A DNA stretch of 64,000 bases from Mycobacterium paraseoulense (GTDB lineage: Bacteria > Actinomycetota > Actinomycetes > Mycobacteriales > Mycobacteriaceae): assembly GCF_010731655.1 (NCBI RefSeq), contig NZ_AP022619.1, positions 310,001 through 374,000 on the forward strand, in the 5' to 3' direction. Of this stretch, positions 1 through 11,600 are shown piece by piece; position 1 is the stretch's first letter; every line of letters begins with the position of its first letter. The position numbers and the translations under genes were made by a program. The notes beneath the pieces are model-generated. The model searched no databases, was not told where the DNA came from, and worked only from the letters and a program-made list of their open reading frames with translations.

Positions 1-983
1 ACGGCGCACGGCACACCCATGGTCTGGAAGATGGGCATGCGGGTAAAGCCGAGGCACAACATCGCCCCGGCGATCGTCAAGCCGGAGCCCAAGACAACGG
101 GGGCTACGCCACGATAGGTGGTGTAGAAGGCCGTTTCCCGGTCCTCGCCGGCCTGGCGCGCTTCCTGGTAACGGCCGAAGAAGAAGATTGCGTAGTCGGT
201 TCCGGCCGCCATCGCAAGCGCCACCAGCAGATTGACGGCAAAAGTGGAGAGCGCGACGAGACTGTGATCGCCGAGAAAGGCGACGATTCCGCGGGCCGCA
301 AGGACCTCGATTCCCACGGTGACCAGCAACAAAATTACGGTGAGGACCGACCGGTACACGAAGAGCAGCACCACAAAAATGATCAGCGCGCCCACCGCGG
401 TCATCTTCAGAATGGATCCGTCACCGGCCTGCTGCATGTCCGACAACAGCGCTGATGGACCGGTGACATAGACCTTGAGCCCCGGCGGCGGCGTGGTATG
501 CGCGATGATACTGCGGACCGCGGCGATGGAGTCCTGACCGAGGGTGGTGCCTTGGTTGCCGGCCAGGTTGAGTTGCACGTAGACGGCCTTGCCGTCGTCA
601 CTCTGGGCACCCGCCGCCGTCAGCCGGTCTCCCCATAGATCCTGGACATGCTCGACATGCTTCGGGTCGGCTTTTAGCGCACGGACCAATTGGTCGTAAT
701 AGTTGTGAGCGTCGTCCCCGAGGCGCTGCTGCCCCTCCAGCACGATCATTGCAATGCTGTCCGAATCGGACTCCTTGAAATCCTTGCCCATACGCTGCAT
801 CGCCTGGACCGCCGGTGCGTCCTGGGGAGCCAATGGCACGGAATGCTCTCGGCCCACCGTCTCCAGCCAGGGAACACCGAAAGTCACCAGCAGCGTCAGC
901 GCGACCCACGCCAGGACGATGAGCACCGAGAACCGGCGGATGCTCCGGGCGAAGAACGGCCCTCGACCGGTTTCGGTGCTCAT
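1..983 (-). CDS. mmpL4b: MmpL-family GPL exporter, N-terminal part (runs off left edge)
   Basis: Inner-membrane RND-superfamily lipid transporter, expected to move glycopeptidolipid or its precursor outward with mmpL4a and mmpS4. About 327 residues are visible from the ATG at 981-983; the 3' part lies outside the window. The sequence shows an N-terminal membrane segment ([14 protein letters not shown]), a periplasmic porter region, then a run of membrane helices. These include the GTDYAIFF motif with the Asp-Tyr pair that forms part of the proton relay in MmpL proteins, followed by [20 protein letters not shown]. It is clearly paralogous to the upstream mmpL4a. The start codon overlaps (ATGA) the stop of a decayed mmpS reading frame, the same overlap used by mmpS4/mmpL4a. 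The name mmpL4b follows the mmpS4-mmpL4a-mmpL4b order known in GPL loci. Confidence 0.9.
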   Translation of the reverse strand, partial: MSTETGRGPFFARSIRRFSVLIVLAWVALTLLVTFGVPWLETVGREHSVPLAPQDAPAVQAMQRMGKDFKESDSDSIAMIVLEGQQRLGDDAHNYYDQLVRALKADPKHVEHVQDLWGDRLTAAGAQSDDGKAVYVQLNLAGNQGTTLGQDSIAAVRSIIAHTTPPPGLKVYVTGPSALLSDMQQAGDGSILKMTAVGALIIFVVLLFVYRSVLTVILLLVTVGIEVLAARGIVAFLGDHSLVALSTFAVNLLVALAMAAGTDYAIFFFGRYQEARQAGEDRETAFYTTYRGVAPVVLGSGLTIAGAMLCLGFTRMPIFQTMGVPCA

Positions 984-1138
984 GCGGCCCTCAACGCCGC
1001 CGCGGCATTCCGCCGCTGCGGGCTCATCACAGCCTTGACCACACCGTCCACTTCGGCGCAGCGGCGAATGCCGTCCCTGTTGTCCTGTGTCACGATGTTC
1101 CCCACGGTCGCTATGCCTGTGCTGAAAGTGGAAGTCCG
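980..1138 (-). pseudogene. Relic of an mmpS C-terminus between the two mmpL genes
   Basis: This is a 52-codon open stretch without its own start, ending in TGA that overlaps the ATG of the next mmpL. Its translation contains [15 protein letters not shown] followed by VDGVVKA. It aligns with the C-terminal end of the intact mmpS here ([14 protein letters not shown], then VDGVVKAE), and the preceding [10 protein letters not shown] matches [10 protein letters not shown]. The last dozen residues no longer match the mmpS end, and the N-terminal two thirds, including the membrane anchor, are missing. What remains is probably untranslated or only read through. The upstream mmpL4a stop at 1143-1145 abuts it. 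It implies that the present mmpS-mmpL-mmpL order arose by duplication of an mmpS-mmpL unit followed by loss of the second mmpS. Confidence 0.8.
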
Positions 1139-1142
1139 GCAG

Positions 1143-4043
1143 TTAGAGCGGCTCTTTGAGCAACAGCGAGCGCACCAACGGACGGGGGCCTAACGGCCGT
1201 AGCAACGAGCTGGCGGGTCGCGGACGCACGCGTTGCGGCCACCAGAACCAGCGTCCCAGCAACGCAGCGACAGACGGCGTCATGAACGCGCGCACGACCA
1301 AAGTGTCGAACAGCAGACCCAACCCGATCGTCGTGCCCGTCTGGGCGACGCTGCGCAAGTCGCTGACACCCATCGAAGCCATGGTGAACGCGAACACCAG
1401 GCCCGCATTGGTGACGACCTTGCCGGTCCCGGCCATCGCCCGGATGATGCCGGTGTTGATACCGGCGGCAAGCTCCTCTTTCATCCGGGAGACCAGCAGC
1501 AGGTTGTAGTCCGAACCCACCGCCAGGAGGACGATCACGGACGTCGATAGCACCGTCCAGTGCAGTTGCAGGCCGAGAAGATACTGCCAGACGAGCACGG
1601 ACAGCCCGTACGATGCGCCCATTGACAGCAACACCGTGCCGACGATCACCAGCGCGGCGATGAAACTTCGCGTCATGATCAGCATGATGATGAAAATGAG
1701 GCAGATCGCGGCGACCCCCGCGATCAAGAGATCCCATTTGGAGCCGTCCACGATGTCTTTCGTGATCGCGGCGGTGCCGGTGAGATAGATCTTGGCGTCT
1801 TCCAACGGGGTTCCCTTGAGCGCCTCTTCGGCCGCCGTCTTGATGGGTTCCACGCGGGAAAGGCCTTCGGGCGTCGCCGGATCGCCCTTTTGCGAAATGA
1901 GCATCCGGACGTCTTTTCCGTCCGGCGACATAAAGATTTTCTCCACACGTTTGAAGGCCTCCGAGTCATTGATGATTCCCGGCGGCAGGTAGAACGAGTC
2001 CTCGTTTCTGGACGCGTCGAACGCCTGACCCATCGCGGCCGAATTATTGCCCTGCGATTCCATCTGGCCCATGACGCCGGCCATGGTGCTGTGCATGGTC
2101 AGCATCATGGTCCGCATACTTTGCATGCTTTCGATCATGGGCGGCAGCAGGATGACCATCTGCGGCAGCAGCACGTCGAGCTGATCCAGGTCCGCCACCA
2201 ATTCTTTGAGCTTGTCGGTTATCTCGTCGACGCCGTCGAGCGCGTCGAATATGGATCGCAACGAAAAGCAGACCGGAATGTCGTAGCAGTGCCGCTCCCA
2301 GTAGAAGTAACTGCGAACCGGCCTGAAGAAATCCTCGAAATCGGAAATCTTGTCGCGCAGATCATTCGTGATCTCCTGCATCTCATGCGTTTTGCCAACC
2401 ATGTGATGGGTCGTCGCGACAAGCTCCTTCATCAGGCCATACATGTGCTGCATGACCTGGATCATCTTCGATAGTTCTTCGGCCTGCTTGAGCATGTCGT
2501 CCATGCGGTCCTTCTGGAACGCCATGTTCACCTGCTGGCTCGCCTGCGACATGCTCACGATCCAGGGGATCGTCGTGTGCTCGAGCGGGATCCCCTCGGG
2601 CCGGGTCACCGACTGCACGGTGGAAACGCCCGGGACCGCGAGGACGCCCTTGGCCACCTTGTTCAAGACGATCATGTCGGCCGGGTTGCGCAGATCGTGG
2701 TCGCTCTCCAGCAGCAGAATCTCGGGCATCATCGTGCGCGACTGAGGGAAATGCCGCTGTGCGGCGGCATTTCCCACACTCGCGGGAATGTCGTCGGGGA
2801 TGAATTTCTGATCGTCATAGCTGGGGTTGTAATTCGGCAGAGTTATTAGACCGATCAGTGCTATCGCTAAGGTCGTGATGAGAATGGGCGCCGGCCACCG
2901 TACGATGGCCGTGCCAATCCGCCGCCACCGATGGGTCGTGATCACCCGTTTCGGGTCGAACAGTCCGAAACGGCCCCCGACCACGAGCAGCGCCGGCGCG
3001 AGCGTGAGGGCCACCAGAACCGCGACGGTGATGCCGATGGCGCAGGGAATGCCCAGTGGCTGGAAATAGGGCAATCGGGTGAAGTTGAGGCAGAAAACCG
3101 CCCCGGCGATCGTCAAACCCGAAGCCAACACGACTTTGGCTACACTGCCGAACGTGGTGTAGAAAGCCGTTTCCCGGTCCTCGCCGGCCTGTCGTGCTTC
3201 CTGATATCGGCCGACGAAGAAGATGCCGTAGTCGGTTCCCGTTGCGATGACCGCGGCGACCAGCAGGTTGACGGCGAACGTGGTGAGGCCCAATAGCTGG
3301 AGATGCCCTAGGAAAGCGACTATTCCACGTGACACCTGCAATTGAAGCCCGACCATCAGCAACAAAAGAATGACGGTCGTCACCGATCGATAGACCAGCA
3401 GCAGGGTAATGAAGATCACCGCGAGGCTGGTGACGGTGACCAGCATGACGGTCTTCTGACCGGCGATGTTCATGTCCGCCACTGTTGGCGCCGGGCCGGT
3501 TACGTAAGCCTTCAATCCGTTCGGCGTGGGTGTCCGCGCCACTATTTGTCGAATCGCCGCTACCGATGCATCGCTCGCGGCCCCACCCTGCGTGCCGGCA
3601 AGTTGAACCTGCACATAGACGGCCTTCGAGTCGGAACTCTCCGCAGCCTTCGACGTGACCGGATCGCCCCAGAAGTCCTGGACGTTCTGCACGTGCTTGT
3701 CGGCTCGCAACTCACGAATCAACTGGTTGTAGTACTTGTGCGCTTCGTCGCCGAGAGGTTGCTGACTCTCCAGGACGATCATCGCCAGCGCGCCGGAGTT
3801 GGTTTCCTTGAAGTCCTGCCCGAGGTGCGCCATCGCCTTAAACGACGGTGCGGCAACGGGACTCAGCGGGACCGCGTTCTCTGCCTCGACCTTTTCCAGC
3901 GGTGGAACGCCCAAGGCAATGACGACGGCGATCCCCAGCCATCCCAAGATGATGGGTATGGAAAGCGCATGGATCGCCCGCGCAATGAATGGCCTTGCGT
4001 GGCGGCCATTCTCCATATGCGGGTCGCTCTGCACGTCGCTCAT
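1143..4043 (-). CDS. mmpL4a: MmpL-family GPL exporter
   Basis: A full-length 966-residue MmpL transporter of the inner membrane, expected to export GPL or its lipopeptide core. It has the usual two-repeat layout: an N-terminal helix, a periplasmic porter domain, helices 2-6 with [20 protein letters not shown], a second large periplasmic segment, and helices 8-12 with [16 protein letters not shown]. The two Asp-Tyr pairs correspond to the proton-relay positions of MmpL proteins. The second periplasmic region (about residues 480-690) is very rich in Met and Gln and contains a long helical, coiled-coil-like stretch, as in siderophore/GPL-type MmpL4/5 members. The ATG overlaps the mmpS4 stop as ATGA, so translation is probably coupled. 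Assignment to GPL export rests on its position beside mbtH-mps1-mps2. Confidence 0.92.
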   Translation of the reverse strand: MSDVQSDPHMENGRHARPFIARAIHALSIPIILGWLGIAVVIALGVPPLEKVEAENAVPLSPVAAPSFKAMAHLGQDFKETNSGALAMIVLESQQPLGDEAHKYYNQLIRELRADKHVQNVQDFWGDPVTSKAAESSDSKAVYVQVQLAGTQGGAASDASVAAIRQIVARTPTPNGLKAYVTGPAPTVADMNIAGQKTVMLVTVTSLAVIFITLLLVYRSVTTVILLLLMVGLQLQVSRGIVAFLGHLQLLGLTTFAVNLLVAAVIATGTDYGIFFVGRYQEARQAGEDRETAFYTTFGSVAKVVLASGLTIAGAVFCLNFTRLPYFQPLGIPCAIGITVAVLVALTLAPALLVVGGRFGLFDPKRVITTHRWRRIGTAIVRWPAPILITTLAIALIGLITLPNYNPSYDDQKFIPDDIPASVGNAAAQRHFPQSRTMMPEILLLESDHDLRNPADMIVLNKVAKGVLAVPGVSTVQSVTRPEGIPLEHTTIPWIVSMSQASQQVNMAFQKDRMDDMLKQAEELSKMIQVMQHMYGLMKELVATTHHMVGKTHEMQEITNDLRDKISDFEDFFRPVRSYFYWERHCYDIPVCFSLRSIFDALDGVDEITDKLKELVADLDQLDVLLPQMVILLPPMIESMQSMRTMMLTMHSTMAGVMGQMESQGNNSAAMGQAFDASRNEDSFYLPPGIINDSEAFKRVEKIFMSPDGKDVRMLISQKGDPATPEGLSRVEPIKTAAEEALKGTPLEDAKIYLTGTAAITKDIVDGSKWDLLIAGVAAICLIFIIMLIMTRSFIAALVIVGTVLLSMGASYGLSVLVWQYLLGLQLHWTVLSTSVIVLLAVGSDYNLLLVSRMKEELAAGINTGIIRAMAGTGKVVTNAGLVFAFTMASMGVSDLRSVAQTGTTIGLGLLFDTLVVRAFMTPSVAALLGRWFWWPQRVRPRPASSLLRPLGPRPLVRSLLLKEPL

Positions 4044-4636
4044 GTGGCCGTCAGCATGCAGTAGGTGAACGCGTTCAATTCGTGCGAAACCCTCTCGGCT
4101 TTGACGACACCGTCGACCACGATGCGGCAGCCGAGCGTGTCGCTATTACCCTGTGCCACAACGTTTCCCAAGATCGATGGCAGCGTCGTCGAAATATCGA
4201 AAGACCACGGCACGGGCTGTCCGTTGACGTGCACCGGGTTGCCGTCGACGTCGAAATAGCTGATGTCGGCAGTCGTCCCCGGCGGACCGAAGATCTCGTA
4301 CCTGATGTGCTTCGGGTTGAAAGGTTTGGTGTCTTTGATCCGGGTGTCGGCATACGACTCGCGCTTCTCGGAGCCGAAGATGCCGTGCAGCCGCGCGACG
4401 GTCATCCCTCCGATGGCGACCACCACCACGATAAGCAACGGGATCCACAGCCGCTTCAGCGCGGCGATCATCCCCGCCCCGCGGGGATGAGTCTGTTGCC
4501 GCCCAATTGGCCTCTGAGGTCCGGCGGGGGCTTTGCGACCGATGCCCAAAAAGCCCCGCCGGCGACCAGGCCGCTGGCCACTGTCGCGGCCTTCCCTCGC
4601 GCCGTCGGGCCGGGCCCGCAGGTCGGGTTCGGTCAC
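4040..4636 (-). CDS. mmpS4: MmpS-family accessory protein of the GPL exporter
   Basis: A small membrane-anchored periplasmic partner of MmpL4a/b. One transmembrane helix ([15 protein letters not shown]) is followed by the MmpS domain with [30 protein letters not shown] and the conserved C-terminal VDGVVKAE and NAFTYC. From the GTG at 4634-4636 the protein is 198 residues. That start has a good ribosome-binding site (AGAAGGGGG, four bases away), but it gives a basic, Pro/Gly/Arg-rich cytoplasmic extension of 55 residues unusual for MmpS proteins, which are commonly about 140-150 residues. The internal ATG at 4469-4471 gives the canonical 143-residue form, so the start is uncertain. It is first in a minus-strand operon mmpS4-mmpL4a-mmpL4b, divergent from mbtH-mps1-mps2. 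Confidence 0.88.
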   Translation of the reverse strand: MTEPDLRARPDGAREGRDSGQRPGRRRGFLGIGRKAPAGPQRPIGRQQTHPRGAGMIAALKRLWIPLLIVVVVAIGGMTVARLHGIFGSEKRESYADTRIKDTKPFNPKHIRYEIFGPPGTTADISYFDVDGNPVHVNGQPVPWSFDISTTLPSILGNVVAQGNSDTLGCRIVVDGVVKAERVSHELNAFTYCMLTAT

Positions 4637-5428
4637 CGCACCCCCTTCTACCCGTTTGCACGTCTCTTGTTATTCCGCCTGCCCGGCGAACCCGTTACAC
4701 GTCGGAAGCGATACGCCGGGTGTGGACACTTCGAATGCGGTGTACGTCGCAGACTAGTCGTGCTTCGGCACCTCATACGAGCCCCGCCCCCGGGGAGCGC
4801 GACCAGGTCTCCATGAGTAAACCACGCCAATCGTCTCCGTATCAGCCCTTCTCCGACGAGATACGGGATCGTAATGCATACCGCGTGCGTAACGGCACTT
4901 TATTGTTTCGCCGGCCCTGATGGTTAACCCGGTTGTCACCGGGCGGCCCACTCGGTCCGAAATAGCATCCTCCCACCCGAGGTCGGCCCGGTGGCCAAGG
5001 CTTGCTGAGTGATCAACAGCCCCGGTCAGCTAACGACGATGACCGCCCGTAGTCAATGGGTTCGCGATGGTATTTCCGTGGCGACCCGGTGCCGCCGACC
5101 TCCGCCGCGGTCGCCCTCGGCCGTCGGTCGCCTCGCGGTGATTTTCGCGGCGGCTCCAGGGCCGGTATCCTAGGCGGCGACAACCACCAAAACTTCATCG
5201 TCCTTGAAGGTCGACCGCGCCCAATCGCGAACCGCACCGGTGCGCCATTGCTACAGGTCACAGCTGCCAACGGCGGCAGCTGCGCAGCCTCGCACCGGCC
5301 CAATCTTTAGGCGGCGTTAAGAGCCTGAAGGTAACACCCGAAACTTTGTCCAAACCACGGACGCGCGCTGGTGCCTCCAGTAGGGTTTGGAGCGGTTCCA
5401 CTCGTGTCAACTAGCAGCTTGGAGAACT
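4637..5428. promoter_or_regulatory. Divergent regulatory gap between the export and synthesis operons
   Basis: This gap of about 790 bp separates the divergent mmpS4 and mbtH operons and must hold promoters for both. I see no convincing gene: the short open frames have no ribosome-binding site and look like random high-GC frames. Visible structure includes a small inverted repeat CCCGGT-TGTC-ACCGGG (4928-4943) and a hairpin CAGCTGCC-aacggc-GGCAGCTG (5261-5282) about 150 bp ahead of mbtH. A possible -10 hexamer TATCCT lies near 5167. The 35 bp directly before mbtH are recognisably duplicated upstream of the mbtH relic near 23.8 kb. No operator can be assigned to a named regulator. Confidence 0.5.
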
Positions 5429-5659
5429 GTGAGCATCAACCCATTCGACGACGACAACGGCAGCTTTTTCGTCTTGGTGAACGACGAGGAGCAACACAGC
5501 CTGTGGCCGGCCTTCGCCGATGTTCCAGCCGGCTGGCGAGTGGTGTACGGCGAGACCGACCGCGCTGCGTGCTTGGAGTACATCGAACAGAACTGGCCCG
5601 ACATTCGGCCAAAGAGTCTGCGCGACAAGCTCGCAACGGGCCGGGGTTTTGACCAGTAA
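5429..5659 (+). CDS. mbtH: MbtH-like protein, NRPS adenylation activator
   Basis: A 76-residue MbtH-like protein that binds NRPS adenylation domains and is needed for their folding or activity. The family signature is complete: [28 protein letters not shown], and then [14 protein letters not shown]. The GTG at 5429 is chosen because it has GGAG four bases upstream and gives the standard family length; the upstream in-frame ATG adds unrelated residues. It is the first gene of the mbtH-mps1-mps2 operon and ends 40 bp before mps1. Because the second mbtH copy (near 23.8 kb) is destroyed, this is the only MbtH visible in the window for eleven adenylation domains. Its use by the giant NRPS is an inference. 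Confidence 0.95.
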   Translation: MSINPFDDDNGSFFVLVNDEEQHSLWPAFADVPAGWRVVYGETDRAACLEYIEQNWPDIRPKSLRDKLATGRGFDQ

Positions 5660-5699
5660 AGAGTCGGGGTATGGGGCGGGTGGAGGTTTGGGGGAGTCG

Positions 5700-8600
5700 A
5701 TGGGAGATGGTGCGCACCCGCTTCCGCTGACGCGCGGGCAGCTTGACATCTGGCTTTCGCAGGAAACGGGCTTCGTCGGCACGGAGTGGCAGCTCGGGCT
5801 TTTGATCAAGATCGCGGGTCCGGTTGACCGCGACGCCCTCGGGCGCGCCCTCACCCAGACCGTCGCGGAGGCCGAGGCCGGCCGGGTGTCGTTCTTCGAG
5901 GTCGACGGCCAGGTGGTACAGAAGCCGATCGACTACCCGGACGTCGAGCTCGCCTTCCACGACCTGACGTCCCTGCCCGACCCCGTGCAGGAAGCCCGCG
6001 CGATGGCGTCGTCGATCCAGCGCACGCCCATGTCATTGAACGGGCAGCTGTTCCAATTCGTGTTATTCCAAACGGGGGTTGACGAGTTTTATTTGTTCGG
6101 TTGCTGCCACCACATAGCAATCGACGGATTGGGTATGGCGCTGGTGGCCCGTCGCGTTGCCACAATTTATTCGGCCATGATGGCCGGAAAGCCCATTCCC
6201 GATGCGTATTTCGGCTCGGCGCAGGATTTGGTCGACCTGGAGTCAGGATACGAGGCGTCCTCCGACTACCAGGAAGACAAGGCGTACTGGAGCAACAACC
6301 TCCCACCGGAGACCGCATGGGTTGACCGGCCGGCCGACCGCGCGAGCGGCAAAGACCACTACTCGCCGTCCGCGTCCGTCCAGTTGGACCCGTCCGTCAC
6401 CACCCGGATCAAGGAGCTGTCCAAGAGACTGGGTATCCGCCGGTTCTCCGTCACCACCGCGGCGTGCGCGCTGCTGGTGCGCGCCTGGTCCGGGAGCGGC
6501 TCCGAGGTGGCGCTCGACTTCCCGGTGAGCCGGCGCGTGCGGCAGGAGTCGAAGACGATTCCCGGGATGTTCGCCGGGGTGGTGCCGCTGGTGCTGAACA
6601 CCTCGCCCACGGCCACGGTTGCCGACTTCTGCAAACACGTCGACATAAAAATCAGGGAGCTGCTGCACCATCAGCGGTTCCCCGTGCACACCCTGGAGAG
6701 CGACGGCCTGAGGCAGGCTGCGAACCGGGTCGGCATCAACTTCCTTCCCATGCGACTGACGCTCGACCTCGCCGGTTCCCCGGCGACGGCGACGTACACC
6801 AACCACGGGCCCGTGGGGCACTTCAGCCTGTTCTTCCTCGGCGCCGGTGACCAGCTTTTCCTGAGCACCGCGGGACCGGGGCAGCCCTTCGCCGACTTCG
6901 GCGTGGCCGACCTGGCCGCGCGCATGCAGCAGGTGCTGGAGGAGATGACCGCCGACCCCGAGCGGTGGCTGTCCTCGATCGACCTGCTGGCCGCCGACGA
7001 GCCGGCCCAGATCGACGAATGGAGCAACCGGGCGGCCCTGACCGAGCCGGTCCCGCCGCCGGTGTCGATCCCGGTGGCGTTCGCCGAACACGTGCGGCGC
7101 TCGCCCGATGCCCCGGCGGTCACCTGCTCCGCCAAGTCGCTGACGTACGCCGAACTCGACGAGGCCTCCAACCGGCTGGCGCACCTGCTGGCGGATCACG
7201 GCGTCGGCCCGGGTGGATGCGTCGCGGTCATGTTTCCCCGCTGCGCCGAGGCGATCGTGGCCATGCTCGCGGTCCTGAAAACGGGCGCGGCCTACGTGCC
7301 GATCGACCCCGCGCACTCCGCGGCCCGTATGGAGTTCGTCCTCTCCGACGCGGCGCCGAGCGCGGTCATCACCACCGCGGACCTGCGTTCGCGGCTGGAC
7401 GGGCACGACCTGCTGGTCGTCGACGTCCACGACCCGGCCGTCGACGCCCAGCCCAGCACACCGCTCCCCGCGCCCGCCGCGGAGAACATCGCCTACATCA
7501 TCTACACCTCCGGAACCACCGGAACCCCCAAAGGCGTTGCGATTCCTCATCTCAACGTCACGTGGCTGATCGAATCGCTCGACGCCGGCCTGCCCAAGGG
7601 GCAGGTGTGGACGCAATGCCACTCCTCGGCCTTCGACTTCTCGGTCTGGGAGATCTTCGGCGCCCTGCTGCGAGGGCGCCGGTTGCTGGTGGTGCCCGAG
7701 TCGGTGGCGAGCTCCCCCGAAGACCTGCACGACCTGCTGGTCGCGGAGAAGGTCAGCGTGCTCACCCAGACCCCGTCCTCGGTCGCGATGGTGCCCGCCG
7801 AGGGTCTCGAGTCCACCGCGCTGGTGGTGGCCGGCGAAGCCTGCCCGACCGACGTGGTGGATCGGTGGGCGGCGCCCGGCCGCGTGATGATCGACGCGTA
7901 CGGCCCGACGGAAACCACGGTGTGCGCGTCCATCAGCAAGCCGCTGACCCCAGGCTCGGCCGTGGTGCCGATCGGGTCACCGATATCCGGCGCGGCGATG
8001 TTCGTGCTCGACAAGTGGCTGCAGCCGGTGCCCGTGGGCGTGGTCGGCGAGCTGTATCTGTCGGGCCGCGGCGTCGGGATCGGATACGTGCGCCGCGCCG
8101 GCCTGACGGCCTCTAGGTTCGTCGCCAACCCCTTCGGCGGTCCGGGCGCGCGGATGTACCGCACCGGCGATCTGGTCTGCTGGGGCGAAGACGGGCAGCT
8201 GCAATACTTCGGCCGCTCCGACGAGCAGGTGAAGATCCGCGGCTACCGCATCGAACTCGGTGAAATCCAATCGGTGCTCAAGGGCCTCGACGGGGTGGAC
8301 CAGGCCGCCGTGGTCGCCCGCGAGGACCGCCCCGGCGACAAGCGCCTGGTCGGGTACATCACCGGCACGGCCGACCCGGCCGCGATCCGCGCCGCGCTGG
8401 CCGACCGCCTGCCGCCGTACATGGTGCCGGCCGCGGTGGTGGTGCTGGAGGCCCTGCCGTTGACCGGCAACGGCAAGCTCGACAAGCGCGCCCTGCCCGC
8501 ACCCGAATACGCCACCGCCGAATACCGCGCGCCGGAGGACCCGGTCGAGGAGGTCCTGGCCGACATCTACGCCCAGGTGCTGGGCCTGGACCGGGTCGGG

Positions 8601-11600
8601 GTGGACGCCTCGTTCTTCGACCTCGGCGGCGACAGCATTCTCTCGATGCAGGTAGTGGCCCGGGCGCGCGCGGCCGGCATCCTGTTCCGCCCACGCGACG
8701 TGTTCGTCGAGCAGTCGGTGTCCCGGCTGGCCCGGGTGGCCGAGGTGGCGGTCGACGGCGCGGGCGGTGCGGCCGACGACGGCGTCGGGCCGGTGGTCGC
8801 CACCCCGATCATGCGGTGGCTGCACACCATCGAGGGCCCGATCGAGCAGTTCAACCAGACCATGGTGGTGCAGGCCCCGGCGGGCGCGACCGAGGCCGAC
8901 GTGGTGGCGGTGCTGCAGGCGCTGCTGGATCGCCATGCCGCGCTGCGGCTGCGCGCCGACGACGACGGCGCGGGCGGCTGGTCGCTGCAGGTGCCCGAGG
9001 TCGGTGCGGTGGACGCGCGCGGCTGCGTGCACGCCGTCGAGACGTTGTCCGACGAGGCGTTGGCGGAGGCGCGGTCGCGGTTGAACCCGGCCGCCGGGCT
9101 GATGGTCAGCGCGGCGTGGGCGGAGCCCACGGGTCAGCTGGCGTTGATCATCCACCACCTGGCCGTCGACGGGGTGTCGTGGCGAATCCTGTTGGAAGAC
9201 TTCAACATTGCCTGGGCCCAGCATCACAGCGGGCAGCCCATCTCATTGATGGCGCCCGGCACGTCGTTCGCCCGGTGGTCGTCGCTGCTCGAGGAATACG
9301 CCCACCGGTCCGACGTGGTGGCCCGGGCCGACGAGTGGCGGCAGGTGGCGGCCACCCCGGCCGCGTTGCCGGCGGTGCAACCCGACGCCGACACCTATGT
9401 GAACGCCGGTCAGCTGTCGGCCGCGCTGGACGTCGAGACGACCCGGCTGCTGCTCGGTGAGGTGCCCGCCGCGTTCCACGCCGGCGTCGGCGACATCTTG
9501 CTGATCGCCTTCGGGCTGGCGTTCGCGGAATTCCTCGGCACCGGTGCGGCGCCGATCGCCATCGACGTGGAAGGCCATGGGCGGCAGGAAGAACTGGCTC
9601 CCCGGGTCGACCTGTCGCGCACCGTGGGCTGGTTCACCACCAAGTACCCGGTCGCCCTCAATGGCGGCCGGCTGAACTGGTCGCAGGTGGTGGCCGGCGA
9701 GGCCGCGCTGGGGCCGGTGATCAAGGCCGCCAAGGAGCAGCTGCGCGCCCTGCCCGACGGCCTGACCTACGGGCTGCTGCGCTACCTCAACGCCGACGTG
9801 GACCTCGACGGGCCGGACCCGGTGATCGGGTTCAACTACCTCGGACGGCTGGGCGCGGGCGCCGACCTCTCCGACGACCTGTGGCGGGTCAGCCCCGACA
9901 GCCTGGCCGTGGCGGCCGTGGCCACCGCGGTGCCCATGCCGCTGACGCACACGGTGGAGCTCAACGCCGGCACCATGGACACCGAGGCCGGCCCGCACCT
10001 GCAGGCCAACTGGAGTTGGGCGCCTTCGGCGCTCGACGAGGAGCGCGTTAACCGGTTGAGCCGGTTGTGGTTTGAGGCGCTCGCCGGGATCTGCGCCCAC
10101 GTCCGGGCCGGCGGCGGCGGGTTGACCCCGTCGGACATCGCTCCCGCCCACCTCAGCCAGCAGCAACTCGACGCCCTCTGCCGGCAGGACGGTGTCGCCG
10201 ACGTGTTGCCGCTGACCCCGGTGCAGCAGGGGTTGCTGTTTCACACCGCCTTCGCGCAGGACACCGACGACCTGTACGCCGTGCAGCTGGGCATCACGAT
10301 CAGCGGTGCCCTCGACGCGGCGCGGCTGCGCGAGGCGGTCCACACCGCCGTCAAGCGGCACCCCAACCTGGTCGCCCGGTTCACCGAGGACTTCGGCGAG
10401 CCCGTGCAGGTCATTCCGGCCGATCCCCAGATGGCGTGGCGCTATGTCGACCTCGACGGCGGCGACGTCGACGAGCAGGTCGAGCGGCTGTGCGCCGACG
10501 AGCGCGCCGCGGTGTGCGACCTGGCCGATCAGCCGTCGTTTCGGGCCGCTCTGATCCGCACGGCGCCCGACCGGCACAGGTTCGTGCTGACCATCCACCA
10601 CATCGTGGTGGACGGCTGGTCGCTGCCCGTCCTGCTGCAGGAGATCTTCGCGAGCTACTACGGGGAGCGGCTACCGGCCGCCCCGTCGTACCGAAGCTTC
10701 GTCACCTGGCTGACCCGTCAGGACCGCGCCGACGCACAGGAGGCCTGGGCCCAGGCGCTGGCCGGTTTCGAGACCCCCACCCTGGTGGGTCCGCCCGGAC
10801 AGATCGGCCGTCGGGGCGTAGCCGCCTTCCACCTGCCCGCCGAGACCACCAAGGCGCTGGGCGAGCTGGCCCGTTCGTGCCGCACCACCATCAGCACCGT
10901 GCTGCAGGGCGCGTGGACGCAGCTGCTGACCTGGATGACCGGCCAGCATGACGTGGCCTTCGGCACCGCGGTCTCCGGGCGGCCCACCGAATTGGCCGGC
11001 GCGGACGCGATGGTCGGCCTGCTGATCAACACCGTGCCGGTGCGGGCGCGGATCACCGCGACCACCACCGTCGCCGACCTGCTCGACCAACTGCAACGCC
11101 TGCACAACGACACCGTCGACTACGAGCACCTGGCGCTGCCCGAGATCCACCGCGTCACCGGCCACGACCAGCTGTTCGACACCCTCTTCCTCTACGAGAA
11201 CTACCCGATCGACGCGGGCGCGCTGCTGGGCGTCCGCGAGTTGGCCGTCACCGACTTCAGCAGCCGGGAGTACAACCACTACCCGCTGTCGGTGGTGGCC
11301 TCGCCGGGTCACGAACTGAGCCTTCGCGTCGAATTCGACACCGAGGTGTTCAACGCCGCCGCCATCGACACGCTGATCGAGCGGTTGCAGCAGGTGATGG
11401 TGGCCATGACCGCCGATCCCTCGCGGCGCCTGTCCTCGATCGACCTGCTCGACGCCGCCGAGCAGCACCGGCTCGACGACTGGGGCAACCGGGCGATGCT
11501 GGCCGAGCCGGCGCCCAAGCTCCTCTCCATTCCTGAGCTGTTCGCCGCGCAGGCGGCCCGTGCGCCCGAGGCGGTGGCCATCACCGACGGCGACCGGTCG

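Noticed and set aside
5056..5310. 84-codon open frame in the gap before mbtH
   Set aside because: There is no ribosome-binding site and no family resemblance, and the composition is typical of random GC-rich frames.
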